From the NCBI GenBank assembly GCA_003427395.1, contig BFEA01000085.1, positions 577,527 through 605,092 on the forward strand: DNA of 27,566 nt, given 5' to 3'. Of this stretch, positions 20,450-27,443 are shown piece after piece. This DNA comes from Chara braunii. Its lineage: Eukaryota; Streptophyta; Charophyceae; Charales; Characeae. Position 1 is the stretch's first letter; every line of letters starts with the position of its first letter. The notes under the pieces were generated by a model that saw only the letters and a list, made by a program, of their open reading frames with translations, was not told the origin of the DNA and ran no database searches. The position numbers were made by a program, and so were the translations under genes.

Positions 20450-22784
20450 CCATCTATTCATGCAGTCCACCATCGACCTCCCCACAAACCCTTGGCTAGT
20501 ACTACCGTCGCTTCTGCCCGCCTCAGCGTTGCACTACAAAGGAGTCGTTGAAACTCTCTGTGAGAAGGATAATGTGTTGTATCAGCAAAGCGGTGTGAGA
20601 CGGTGTTGGATCGTGCAAAGCGCTGAGGAGGTGATGCTTGATCTCAAACGTAATTCCTCTTCTCTTCGTGACCATGCTCCTCGCACTGTTGATTTCACAA
20701 CTATGTATACCAATCTTCCTCATGACCATATTTGTCATAATGTATCAAAAGCGGTTGAGGAAGCCTATACATGTGCCTTACAACAACACGCACAGGGGCG
20801 CACACATCCTCCTACCCTTAACACGATTGTTAAAGGGCCCCGTCAAGGGGAGTGGACGGTTGATACCGGACCAAACACCTTGACCGTTTCACAAATTCTT
20901 GAACATCTCCATTTCATTGTGACAAACGCGTATCTTTATGCAGCGGACGGCACCTCGCGACATCAGCTGATTGGCATCCCGATGGGGACTAATTCTGGTC
21001 CGGAGATAGCTAATTTAACATTGTATTGGGATGAGGCTCGATTTGTTGATGACCTCCAGCAGTGTGATCTTCGAGCAGCTCAACGGTATGCGTTCACATA
21101 CCGCTTGATCGATGATGTTCTCTCATGGGGACATCTGCCACCACCGTCAGAACACTATGGCCTCGAATGGAAGGAGACCACAGCGCCTGATGGCTCTTCC
21201 ACATTCTTAGGTGCATGCCTCCAAGTCCGCCCTGACAGTTCCCTGCGTATGAGTGTCTTTGACAAAGCAGCTAAATGGAATTTCCTTGTTATTCGTTATC
21301 CTAGTGCTACGTCTAACGCCCCTGCACACCAGCCGGCGAGAGTGTTTACAAGCCAGCTTACTAGGTTTGAGTATGTCTGCAACAACTGGTATGATTTCAA
21401 AACTGCAGCAGCGATGCTCACACGCCGCATGCTTTTTCGTGGGCACACTCCAACAACGCTTGCGAAAGGATGGACTTCCTATATTCGTAAACGTCAACAC
21501 AGGTACCCTGCGCACGTGACCCACCTCTCCAGCTGGTTCCGCAACATGCTTCGATGGTCTATTCATCACCCGCTTTCTCGGGTATCCACACACTGTCCTC
21601 GAACTACGCTTGTCACAACCCCTTCTTCATTATCGGCGCCTGTCACACCTATCACAGCCTCTTCTTCATTACTTGCGTCTACCGCACCTGCGTCCTCATC
21701 AATCTTAGTAACCCCTTCCATGCCGTTTGTGACCCTAGCTGCTCCTTTTCGGTTCGCAACCTCTTCCTCGCCGGCCTTGGTTGCTTCTACGATTGATTCC
21801 GCAGGAGCAACTCGACCCGCAGCTGCTGTGTCGCCCTTGGTCTCGGTGTGTTCCTCCATGGCATCCGGTGCCACCGCAGTTGTTGTGTCGCCCTTGGTCT
21901 CGGTGTGTTCCTCCATGGCATCCGTGAACACCGCAACTGCTTTGTCGCCCTTGGTCTCGGTCCGTTCCTCCATCGCATCTGTGGCCATGCCTGCATTTCC
22001 ACCTGCAGAGTCCCCTCTTCGGGTCTCACCTACGACTGCCCCCCCTGTCTCTACTTCAGCCACTTCACCACCCCTGACTTCATCCCCCCCATCTTCACCA
22101 CCTATATTTCCCCTAATTTTATCACCGTCCGTTACCCACCTTCCGACAACTCTACCACCCCTGTCTTCACCACTCCTACCTCCCCTGGTTTTGTCTCCAT
22201 CCGTTACCCCTCTTCCTAATCCACAAACCACTTCGTCCACACAGACTCCGTCATTATGTTTTGCCCCTGCAGAAAGCCCGCTTCGTCGTCCTAGACGCCG
22301 ACTTCCACCTACTTCCCAACTTCAGCTTACTCCCCTTTCCTCCATCTCTGTTCTTNGACGAAGAAGAACCCGTTCATTCTCCCCACCGCGGCCCTCCCCA
22401 ACATCCCGTCCTCGTCTTTTGCCGCCCCAAGCATCCTTACCACACATGCAATGCTCTTCGACTGCAGACCTTTCTGCAACGCGGCAAACACAAAACAGGA
22501 GGGATGATGGCGAGGGGCTATCCGAGGATGAACTTGGCAAGGGGACTATAGGAGATTCTGTAGAAAATCCGCCTAACTGGCCTCCACCGAAACTGTGTGG
22601 TCTCGCTGCTACTAACATCTGTTTGAAAGCCTATCGTCGGGAACCATATACTCACTCTGATTTCTTGTCCATTACTTCCGATCTTGATGCTCAGGAACGT
22701 GAGTTATATGGCGATAACCTGACTCTGCATCCCCCACAGGATAGTAATTACACTCCACATGGGGGATTCAATGTCTCCACATGA
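20391..22784 (+). CDS. Reverse transcriptase core, S/T/P linker and first half of a Josephin-like domain
   Basis: This is a 797-codon open frame; numbers count from its first codon, and the true start is upstream in another frame. RT motif A is VDFTTMYTNLPHD (Asp 101), motif B is GIPMGTNSGPEIANLTLYW (195-213), motif C is YRLIDDVLSWG (Asp 241-242), followed by FLGACLQVR and VFDKAAKWNF. Both catalytic aspartate sites are intact. Order and wording fit Penelope-like RTs of the GTN(C)AP..A / YR.IDDVLS type, not LTR or LINE RTs. No GIY-YIG domain follows. Residues about 400-720 are a low-complexity Ser/Thr/Pro/Val linker with one N-containing codon (22356). From 724 a Josephin-like domain begins: KLCGLAATNICLKAYRREPY (Cys 736), then FLSITSDLDAQERELYG. 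It ends at GGFNVST, where a TGA overlaps the next ATG (ATGA). Confidence 0.75.
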   Translation: MSASRSGIISPCSSDLDQLRHLFMQSTIDLPTNPWLVLPSLLPASALHYKGVVETLCEKDNVLYQQSGVRRCWIVQSAEEVMLDLKRNSSSLRDHAPRTVDFTTMYTNLPHDHICHNVSKAVEEAYTCALQQHAQGRTHPPTLNTIVKGPRQGEWTVDTGPNTLTVSQILEHLHFIVTNAYLYAADGTSRHQLIGIPMGTNSGPEIANLTLYWDEARFVDDLQQCDLRAAQRYAFTYRLIDDVLSWGHLPPPSEHYGLEWKETTAPDGSSTFLGACLQVRPDSSLRMSVFDKAAKWNFLVIRYPSATSNAPAHQPARVFTSQLTRFEYVCNNWYDFKTAAAMLTRRMLFRGHTPTTLAKGWTSYIRKRQHRYPAHVTHLSSWFRNMLRWSIHHPLSRVSTHCPRTTLVTTPSSLSAPVTPITASSSLLASTAPASSSILVTPSMPFVTLAAPFRFATSSSPALVASTIDSAGATRPAAAVSPLVSVCSSMASGATAVVVSPLVSVCSSMASVNTATALSPLVSVRSSIASVAMPAFPPAESPLRVSPTTAPPVSTSATSPPLTSSPPSSPPIFPLILSPSVTHLPTTLPPLSSPLLPPLVLSPSVTPLPNPQTTSSTQTPSLCFAPAESPLRRPRRRLPPTSQLQLTPLSSISVLXRRRTRSFSPPRPSPTSRPRLLPPQASLPHMQCSSTADLSATRQTQNRRDDGEGLSEDELGKGTIGDSVENPPNWPPPKLCGLAATNICLKAYRREPYTHSDFLSITSDLDAQERELYGDNLTLHPPQDSNYTPHGGFNVST
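21825..21995 (+). repeat. 57-bp tandem repeat, three copies, in the linker
   Basis: Units 21825-21881, 21882-21938 and 21939-21995 encode SPLVSV(C/R)SS(M/I)AS repeats in frame (19 codons each). The first two are nearly identical and the third has diverged. The surrounding CCACC-rich text (22040-22240) is also low-complexity. Confidence 0.9.
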
Positions 22785-23368
22785 TAAGGCGCCGGCTTGA
22801 TATACAGTGTGCCCCTTCGGGTGGCGACCCGGACCACTGTTCGCACGTTTGTGCCTATATTCTACATACTCCTGGCCATTACACCGCTCTTGTCCGTGCC
22901 TCTGGTTCTTGGGAATTATGGAATGGCGGTGCTATGGTGCAAACTATTACTGCCATCCGTGATCTCGTGCGTAATTACCCTAACCTGCAACTGTTCCAGA
23001 TCATTGACCCTATGGGTACCTCGTGTACTTCCATGCCCACCTCTACGCCTATCTCTGTGCCTACCTCTGTACCTGTCTCTGTGCCTGTTTCTGTGTCTGT
23101 CTCCTTCCAAATTACTGACTCTGTGGGTACTACGTGTACTTCCGTCCCCGCCTCTGCACCTGTCTCTGTGCCTGCCTCCACACCTGTCTCCATGCCCGTT
23201 TCTGTGTCTGTCTCCGTGCCTACCTCCATGTATGTCATCGTGCCTGTTTTAGTCTTCATTCCCCCACATGCTGCACTAACACCTTGTGACCTCCTTTGTG
23301 AGATCACTGACACAGTTACACTTGGTTGTGGAAATCATCACTTTCTCGACATCACTACAACCGTATAA
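22781..23368 (+). CDS. Second half of the Josephin-like domain and V/P/S repeat region
   Basis: This frame begins at the ATG of the ATGA overlap and at once continues the Josephin pattern: MIRRRLDIQC (the strand-helix that follows G-F-F-S-x-x in ataxin-3). It then has PGHYTALVRASGSWELWNGG. His 33 and Asn 48 here are 15 residues apart, the same spacing as the catalytic His119 and Asn134 of ataxin-3. A Cys lies about 94 residues upstream in the preceding frame (105 in ataxin-3). Josephin domains are cysteine proteases that remove ubiquitin. The oxyanion Gln five residues before the Cys in ataxin-3 is not conserved. The rest (22994-23215) is a VSVP-type repeat, followed by a His/Cys-containing tail. 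The stop is at 23366-23368, overlapping the RING frame. Confidence 0.7.
   Translation: MIRRRLDIQCAPSGGDPDHCSHVCAYILHTPGHYTALVRASGSWELWNGGAMVQTITAIRDLVRNYPNLQLFQIIDPMGTSCTSMPTSTPISVPTSVPVSVPVSVSVSFQITDSVGTTCTSVPASAPVSVPASTPVSMPVSVSVSVPTSMYVIVPVLVFIPPHAALTPCDLLCEITDTVTLGCGNHHFLDITTTV
22994..23215 (+). repeat. 111-bp tandem duplication (V/P/S repeat)
   Basis: Units 22994-23104 and 23105-23215 both start TTCCA(G/A)AT(C/T)A(T/C)TGAC and encode FQI(I/T)D..GT(S/T)CTS followed by short (V/T)(P/S)VSVP repeats. Within each unit a 12-bp CTCTGTGCCTGT-like period is visible. The duplication is in frame (37 codons). Confidence 0.85.
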
Positions 23369-23703
23369 TTTTTCAGGCCCGTTGTCGGCAAGGATGCCAC
23401 CTGTATCCGGATTGTGAACATCCTCTACATCCAGATGCAGTATGTCCCATCTGTGCCTGCGGGCGCTATAGTGAATGTGCACTTAACGGTGATGGTGAAC
23501 GCCCCACAATCGTCATGGCCTGCAACCGGCATGCCCTCTGTCGTGCATGCTTCAGAGGTATGGTTAATGCTGGCCGCCCTGGCTCCTGCTGTGACGAAGT
23601 TGCTTACCTTAATGGTTTTCGTCCTGTAGATCGGCGGGAGGCCTGCTACCATCGCCCGCATCCTTATGACAGTTGTCCTATCTGTCGTGAGGGTCTTACT
23701 TAG
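23326..23703 (+). CDS. C3HC4 RING finger domain of the retroelement
   Basis: In this 125-codon frame the eight zinc ligands of a RING-HC finger are all present with allowed spacing: C40-P-I-C43, 22 residues, C66-N-R-H69-A-L-C72-R-A-C75, 41 residues, C117-P-I-C120. It ends REGLT and a stop. RING-HC fingers usually recruit E2 enzymes and act as ubiquitin ligases. The pattern C-x2-H-x2-C-x2-C and the hydrophobic residues after CPIC fit. A Cys/His-rich lead-in (CRQGCHLYPDCEHPLH) may bind further zinc. The frame is -1 relative to the Josephin frame and overlaps it by 43 bases, so it is either a separate ORF or the shifted C-terminus of the same protein. I prefer the latter, because no good start codon is seen. 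Confidence 0.75.
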   Translation: MWKSSLSRHHYNRIIFQARCRQGCHLYPDCEHPLHPDAVCPICACGRYSECALNGDGERPTIVMACNRHALCRACFRGMVNAGRPGSCCDEVAYLNGFRPVDRREACYHRPHPYDSCPICREGLT

Positions 23704-23728
23704 ACGCACCTTGCACCTTGACAAAAAT

Positions 23729-24014
23729 GTGCAGTTGCGCTGAAAAGAGTGTACAAGAATGTGCAAAGGTGGGGACCCTTCACTAAAACTGCAAAACTGT
23801 GAAGAATGCAGTGAAAGAAGAACATAAGTTTGTTTCATCTTACTTTGTTTGTACCCTGCACCCTAACACCCTCAAAAGAAAAGTCCGAAGGGTGAAAATG
23901 AAGATGAAAAATGAAGAAGGAAGTGCAGGTGCGCTGAAAAGCGAACGTGGTAGACTCTTCACCAAAACTGCAAAATTGTGAAAGAAAGAAGAATGCAGTG
24001 AAAGAAAGAAGACA
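23729..24014 (+). repeat. Duplicated 3' tail of the retroelement
   Basis: Segments 23729-23824 and 23923-24014 are diverged copies. Both start GTGCAG(T/G)TGCGCTGAAAAG, contain CTTCAC(T/C)AAAACTGCAAAA(C/T)TGTGAA, and end AATGCAGTGAAAGAA...GACAT/AACAT. They lie just after the RING stop, as an untranslated tail would. Offset is 194 bp. Confidence 0.8.
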
Positions 24015-24528
24015 TTTGGGTCACTTTTTTTTGTTTTTTCTCCCTTTGCCTATCGGTTTTCCTTTCCTGCACCTCTCGTCCTTATGTTTAACACCTCTTC
24101 CTTCACCCTGCCTCTTTCCCATAGTGTGCAAGTGGGCTGTTATGGCATACGGGGATGGGGGTAGCTCGCGCTCAACTTCATCAACGTGGTGAGCCTTGTA
24201 CGTTAGAGGCATAGTGGAGGAGGCGTTACGAAGACTGAGAAACTGAATGATTTCAATGTGTCTTTGTTTTTTGTTTTTATCCTTTGATTCAGTGTAAACT
24301 TTTTTTGTAAAACACTGAAAGAAATAATAATACTGTGAAACAAAAAATAAGAGGACATTGTTTTGTGTCATTCTAGTTCGTCTGTCTCTTTGCCTATCTG
24401 TCCTTTCGTTTTTCTTTTCTTTGCTCATCTTATTTCTTCTTCTACTTCACGTGCTTACGCTCTTAGTCAATAGTTCTGTGACAATATATATATATATATA
24501 TATATATTCGTTCTATCCTTCATTTCAG
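24015..24528. other. T-rich and AT-rich sequence, including a TA microsatellite
   Basis: T-rich runs (24026-24120, 24260-24320) and a perfect TA repeat at 24484-24507. I see no gene. It may include the remaining 3' end of the retroelement. The final part (24509-24528) is pyrimidine-rich and ends in TTTCAG, an acceptor-like site before the next open frame. Confidence 0.6.
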
Positions 24529-25539
24529 GAACATCAGTTCCGTTAACATAAAGGTGATGACGATAATCGACACGCTCCACAGAATGGTAGCGAATACGTA
24601 GGACGTAAATGATTTAACCGCCGTACTCGAATTATATTGCACAGAGCTCAAACTATTGGAATACCCATGGAAAACTACACGTCTGGCAATACTAGCCTTC
24701 ATCAAAAACCGAACAGACAGCAACGTGCGGAACATCTTCTTGAAATTTCTGGAAGAGGACGACATTAAAAAATTAGAAAGCAAAACGAAAACAACAATCA
24801 CGTTTATCCATGGTAAGATAATACAGCATGTTCCCCAAACTACCAAGAACGTAGTACATAAAGCCAAAAACTCTTGTGAAATACCACAAGATTTCACAAG
24901 ATTTTTGAGAATTTTTGCCAATCATGTCAGGATATAAACGCATGTCAAAATTTCGTACGGAAGGAGTTTCGCGAATCATGTCAAAATATAAACACATGTC
25001 AGAATTCCGAATGGAAGAAAATGTAACAAACTGGTGGCGGAACATGAAATTATAAGTTCTTAATATTAAAATTTGAAGTTAACATCAGCAGAAACGATCC
25101 ATCACACACCCAACAGAAAATGAAAATGGAACGCACGACCTTCTTAGTAATATATCGACTAAGGAGAGCGTATTCACCCTTTCAATTTCAGGACTTGAAC
25201 CGATTCAACACTCCGAGGTTTTCGTTAGCACTACGTACAAACACAGGGAATATAACATAAATCTTAAAGTTCAAGGTATGCAGACTCGCGACACTAAATA
25301 CTTTTCAGGATATGTAGACGCAGATGAAATTGTGGGCAGATACTGAATACGTCTACAAGGTGCAACCACGTGAACCTTCGGACACAGTTTTCTCAACAGC
25401 AAGCGACATGAATACTGCAAAGAAATACGGCAAAATTCTTCAGAGTTATGATATTTCCCATTCACGGGAACTTATGGACTACGGGACTTTCTTCAAGTGT
25501 GACAACGACGCGATGATGACAGCACTCTGCAAGGACTAG
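24529..25539 (+). pseudogene. Decayed, possibly spliced gene, unrecognised
   Basis: After a TTTCAG acceptor an open frame runs to 24812 with one internal TAG (24599-24601). It shows protein-like text: VMTIIDTLHRMV, LEYPWKTTRLAILAFIKNR, NVRNIFLKFLEEDDIKKLES. A GTAAGA donor (24813) and an AATTTCAG acceptor (ending 25191) keep the frame (phase 1). The second part reads LEPIQHSEVFVSTTYKHREY and NINLKVQGMQTRDTKYFSGY to a TGA at 25344-25346. A +1 shift there continues as EYVYKVQPREPSDTVFS to the stop at 25539. One stop and one frameshift suggest recent decay. I do not recognise any domain. The intron is inferred from the splice motifs and frame only. Confidence 0.4.
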
Positions 25540-26129
25540 GGTTCAGTCGGATGGGGTAGTATCTCGACCAAAGGGTATATATATTGGTGACAATGGCTGA
25601 AAGGATTAGCTAAGCAGATAGGTAGAAGGGTAGTCACGACTGTTTTGTCACATGCCATGGACAGGACGTGTATTTTGTGAAAGTAAAGCCTCGCACGTGT
25701 TGTCCAATATTGCAAGTGTGTATCTCAAGGCACGGTGCTTTGAACCTGCGGGAAGCACCCGTGGAGATCGGCACTGACTTCAAGTTAGTTTCGACCTACT
25801 TTTCTCTATATTCTTCTGTTTACATTAAGTACTTACTATTTTCGGTTACCTATACAACTAGTTACCATTTCGTTGATTGGTTAAGCTCTCTACCTATCGT
25901 ACAGTTTTTTTGTGTTGTTCGATGATTTTCGCGTTGGAGATTCGATTTATTATCTCGTGCATTTCGTCTATTCGGTGGCTATGGAGATTATTTTCGTTCA
26001 TTTCAGTCAGACGTCGGCTGATCCATGGAGGTAGTCCATTGCATTTTGTCATTCGGTATCATGATTACTGATACCTCTTGTATTATCCGTTGCGTTTCTG
26101 TGGAGAATTACACCCAAGGTTCCAGAGAA
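25540..26129. other. Intergenic, possible promoter of the SR-rich ORF
   Basis: A TATA-like GGGTATATATATTGG lies at 25574-25588. The following sequence is T-rich and ends in GGTTCCAG before the duplicated start region. No coding text is supported. If the TATA box is used, the transcript would have a leader of about 530 bases or a spliced one. Confidence 0.35.
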
Positions 26130-26428
26130 TCCAAGGAAGATGGCGCGCTCACGCTCATTGTCGGCAAGACGGAGGCGCAGACGTTCCTCGTTATTATCGT
26201 CATCATCGTCACAAGGGAGGAAGCGAGTTAAACGGGAGCGCTCACGCTCATCGTCATTATCGTCATTATCGTCATTATCGTCCTTATCGTCCTTATCGTC
26301 ATTATCGTCATTATCGTCATTATCGTCATTATCGTCCAAGGAAGATGGCGCGCTCACGCTCATCGTCATTATCGTCATTATCGTCATCATCGTCACAAGG
26401 ATCCAGAACCTCACGTGATCATAGATGA
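26130..26428 (+). repeat. Duplicated SR start region with 9-bp minisatellite
   Basis: A 29-base block containing AAGATGGCGCGCTCACGC occurs at 26130-26158 and 26335-26363. Each copy has an ATG in good context (26140 and 26345) that opens MARSRS. Between them is a TCGTCATTA minisatellite (about 26251-26335), with more units at 26363-26393. In the Ser/Leu frame it encodes (SSL)n; in others it gives (RHY)n or, on the minus strand, (DDN)n. The copies are 205 bp apart, so they are in different frames. Confidence 0.85.
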
Positions 26429-27133
26429 AGATCAAGATCACCTTCAATCAGGCGGAGAAAACCGGAGTCTGACTCACCCAGAAGATTTGGACGTCCGTCA
26501 CGGGAACAAAGGCGAAACGATTTTCCACCTCCTGGAAACAGGGCTTGGTTTACTGCGGATCTCAAGGAGGAGATCTTTGCACTACGACGAGAGGTAGAAA
26601 AGATAAAGAAGACCATTGAACAGCTAACTACGAAGCGAGCAAACAACAAGAAGAAAGACACACAATCGTAGAAGGACGAAGTGAAGGGGGACACTTACGT
26701 GATGAATTCAGGACCAGCGGAAACGAAGATTGCTAAACCACTCACAGCGGTGAAACTAAAGGTAATGATTGATAGAGCATTGGAGACAGCATTGCCAAGC
26801 AAAGTCGTTGGAGAAACGAGTAAAGTTGGAGCTATGCATGCAGGAACAAGTGGAGCGGACAAAGTGGATGTTGATGGAGGAAAGGTGGAGAAGTTAGTCT
26901 CGGAAGTACGGAGGGATGTAAGCGAGATCAAGCTTATGAAGTACGATCTGGCGGTTGTGAAAGGTGCCCTGAAGAAGATCAATGAACCAACCAGAACCTG
27001 CACAACTCATGTTTCATCCACAGTTAACCCAAACCAATATCATGGATCGATGATGGTTGGCGCACCTGGATCTATGATGGTTGGTGCGCCCGGGTCGATA
27101 CATGTCAGCATGAGTGTGCCAAGTAGACCCTGA
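26345..27133 (+). pseudogene. SR-rich, coiled-coil ORF with two internal stops, unrecognised
   Basis: One frame from ATG 26345 runs to TGA 27131-27133 with two internal stops: TGA 26426-26428 and TAG 26669-26671. It opens MARSRSSSLSS, followed by RSRSPSIRRRKPESDSPRR and RREQRR-like basic text. Next come AWFTADLKEEIFALRREVEK and IKKTIEQLTTKRANNKKK (a clear heptad coiled coil), a second helical stretch (VEKLVSEVRRDVSEIKLMKY), and a tail with two copies of GSMMVGAP. The layout (basic SR domain, coiled coils) resembles nucleic-acid-binding Gag/ORF1-like or nucleocapsid proteins of mobile elements. That is only a resemblance; no zinc knuckle or enzyme is seen. The two stops suggest a pseudogene. 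Confidence 0.5.
27044..27091 (+). repeat. 24-bp tandem repeat in the tail of the SR-rich ORF
   Basis: Units 27044-27067 and 27068-27091 each encode GSMMVGAP and differ at a few third positions, so selection on the protein or slippage followed by drift are both possible. Confidence 0.9.
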
Positions 27134-27239
27134 ACACCACAACTGAAGCGAGTGAGGACGAAGCACGCATGGCCAAGCAGATCGGCTAAAGCAAAGAGGA
27201 GCATCAACTTTGAATTCCGATCAGTAACAAACTGTGTGT

Positions 27240-27380
27240 CCATTCAACTCGCAACGGGATTTATTCAACTCCGTTGAACCTGTTGAAAGACCATGAGGCC
27301 CTAGTTGAATCCTCGTTGAACGGTATAACGGGGGCTTCCCGTTGAGTTCCGATCAACGGGTCGAGCCCAATGGGGCTCGG
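27240..27380. repeat. GTTGAA-rich region with two adjacent hairpins
   Basis: The words GTTGAA/TTCAAC and CAACGG recur many times between 27243 and 27360. Two perfect inverted repeats follow each other. CCCGTTGA/TCAACGGG (27338-27345 and 27353-27360) has a 7-nt loop. CGAGCCC/GGGCTCG (27362-27368 and 27373-27379) has a 4-nt loop. They are followed by A-rich sequence (27406-27436). This could be the structured 3' end of an element or transcript. Confidence 0.6.
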
Positions 27381-27443
27381 ACACATGGCGGGACACGTGT
27401 GGAACAAAAAAAAGTAAAAAAAAAAAGTTGAAAAACTACCCTC

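Larger units (their letters stand above)
19159..24014 (+). mobile_element. Penelope-like-type retroelement with Josephin-like and RING domains
   Basis: A plus-strand coding run of about 4.5 kb contains, in order: a basic N-terminal region, a reverse transcriptase of the Penelope-like type, a Ser/Thr/Pro linker with tandem repeats, a Josephin-like cysteine-protease domain, a Val/Pro/Ser repeat region, a RING finger, and an untranslated tail with a partial duplication. The frame changes four times (near 19.7-19.8, 20.4-20.5, 22.78 and 23.33 kb). No GIY-YIG endonuclease, long terminal repeats or target-site duplication are seen. The left end is set by the start of coding-like text and the right end by the tail repeat; both are estimates. 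Confidence 0.7.

Noticed and set aside
21566-22240. 224-codon minus-strand frame rich in Gly, Glu, Thr and Val
   Set aside because: It is the antisense of the low-complexity linker; the plus strand is continuous with clear RT and protease domains.
19159-23703. Search for a GIY-YIG, APE or restriction-like endonuclease in the retroelement
   Set aside because: None of the motifs was found in any of the coding frames read.
26049-26447. Minus-strand (DDN)n frame and plus-strand (RHY)n frame
   Set aside because: Both are alternative readings of the TCGTCATTA minisatellite; the Ser/Leu reading connects to the SR-rich ORF.
26426-26671. Stop-codon reassignment or readthrough as explanation for the internal TGA and TAG in the SR-rich ORF
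   Set aside because: Charophytes are not known for an altered nuclear code, the two stops are different codons, and other decay is abundant nearby.
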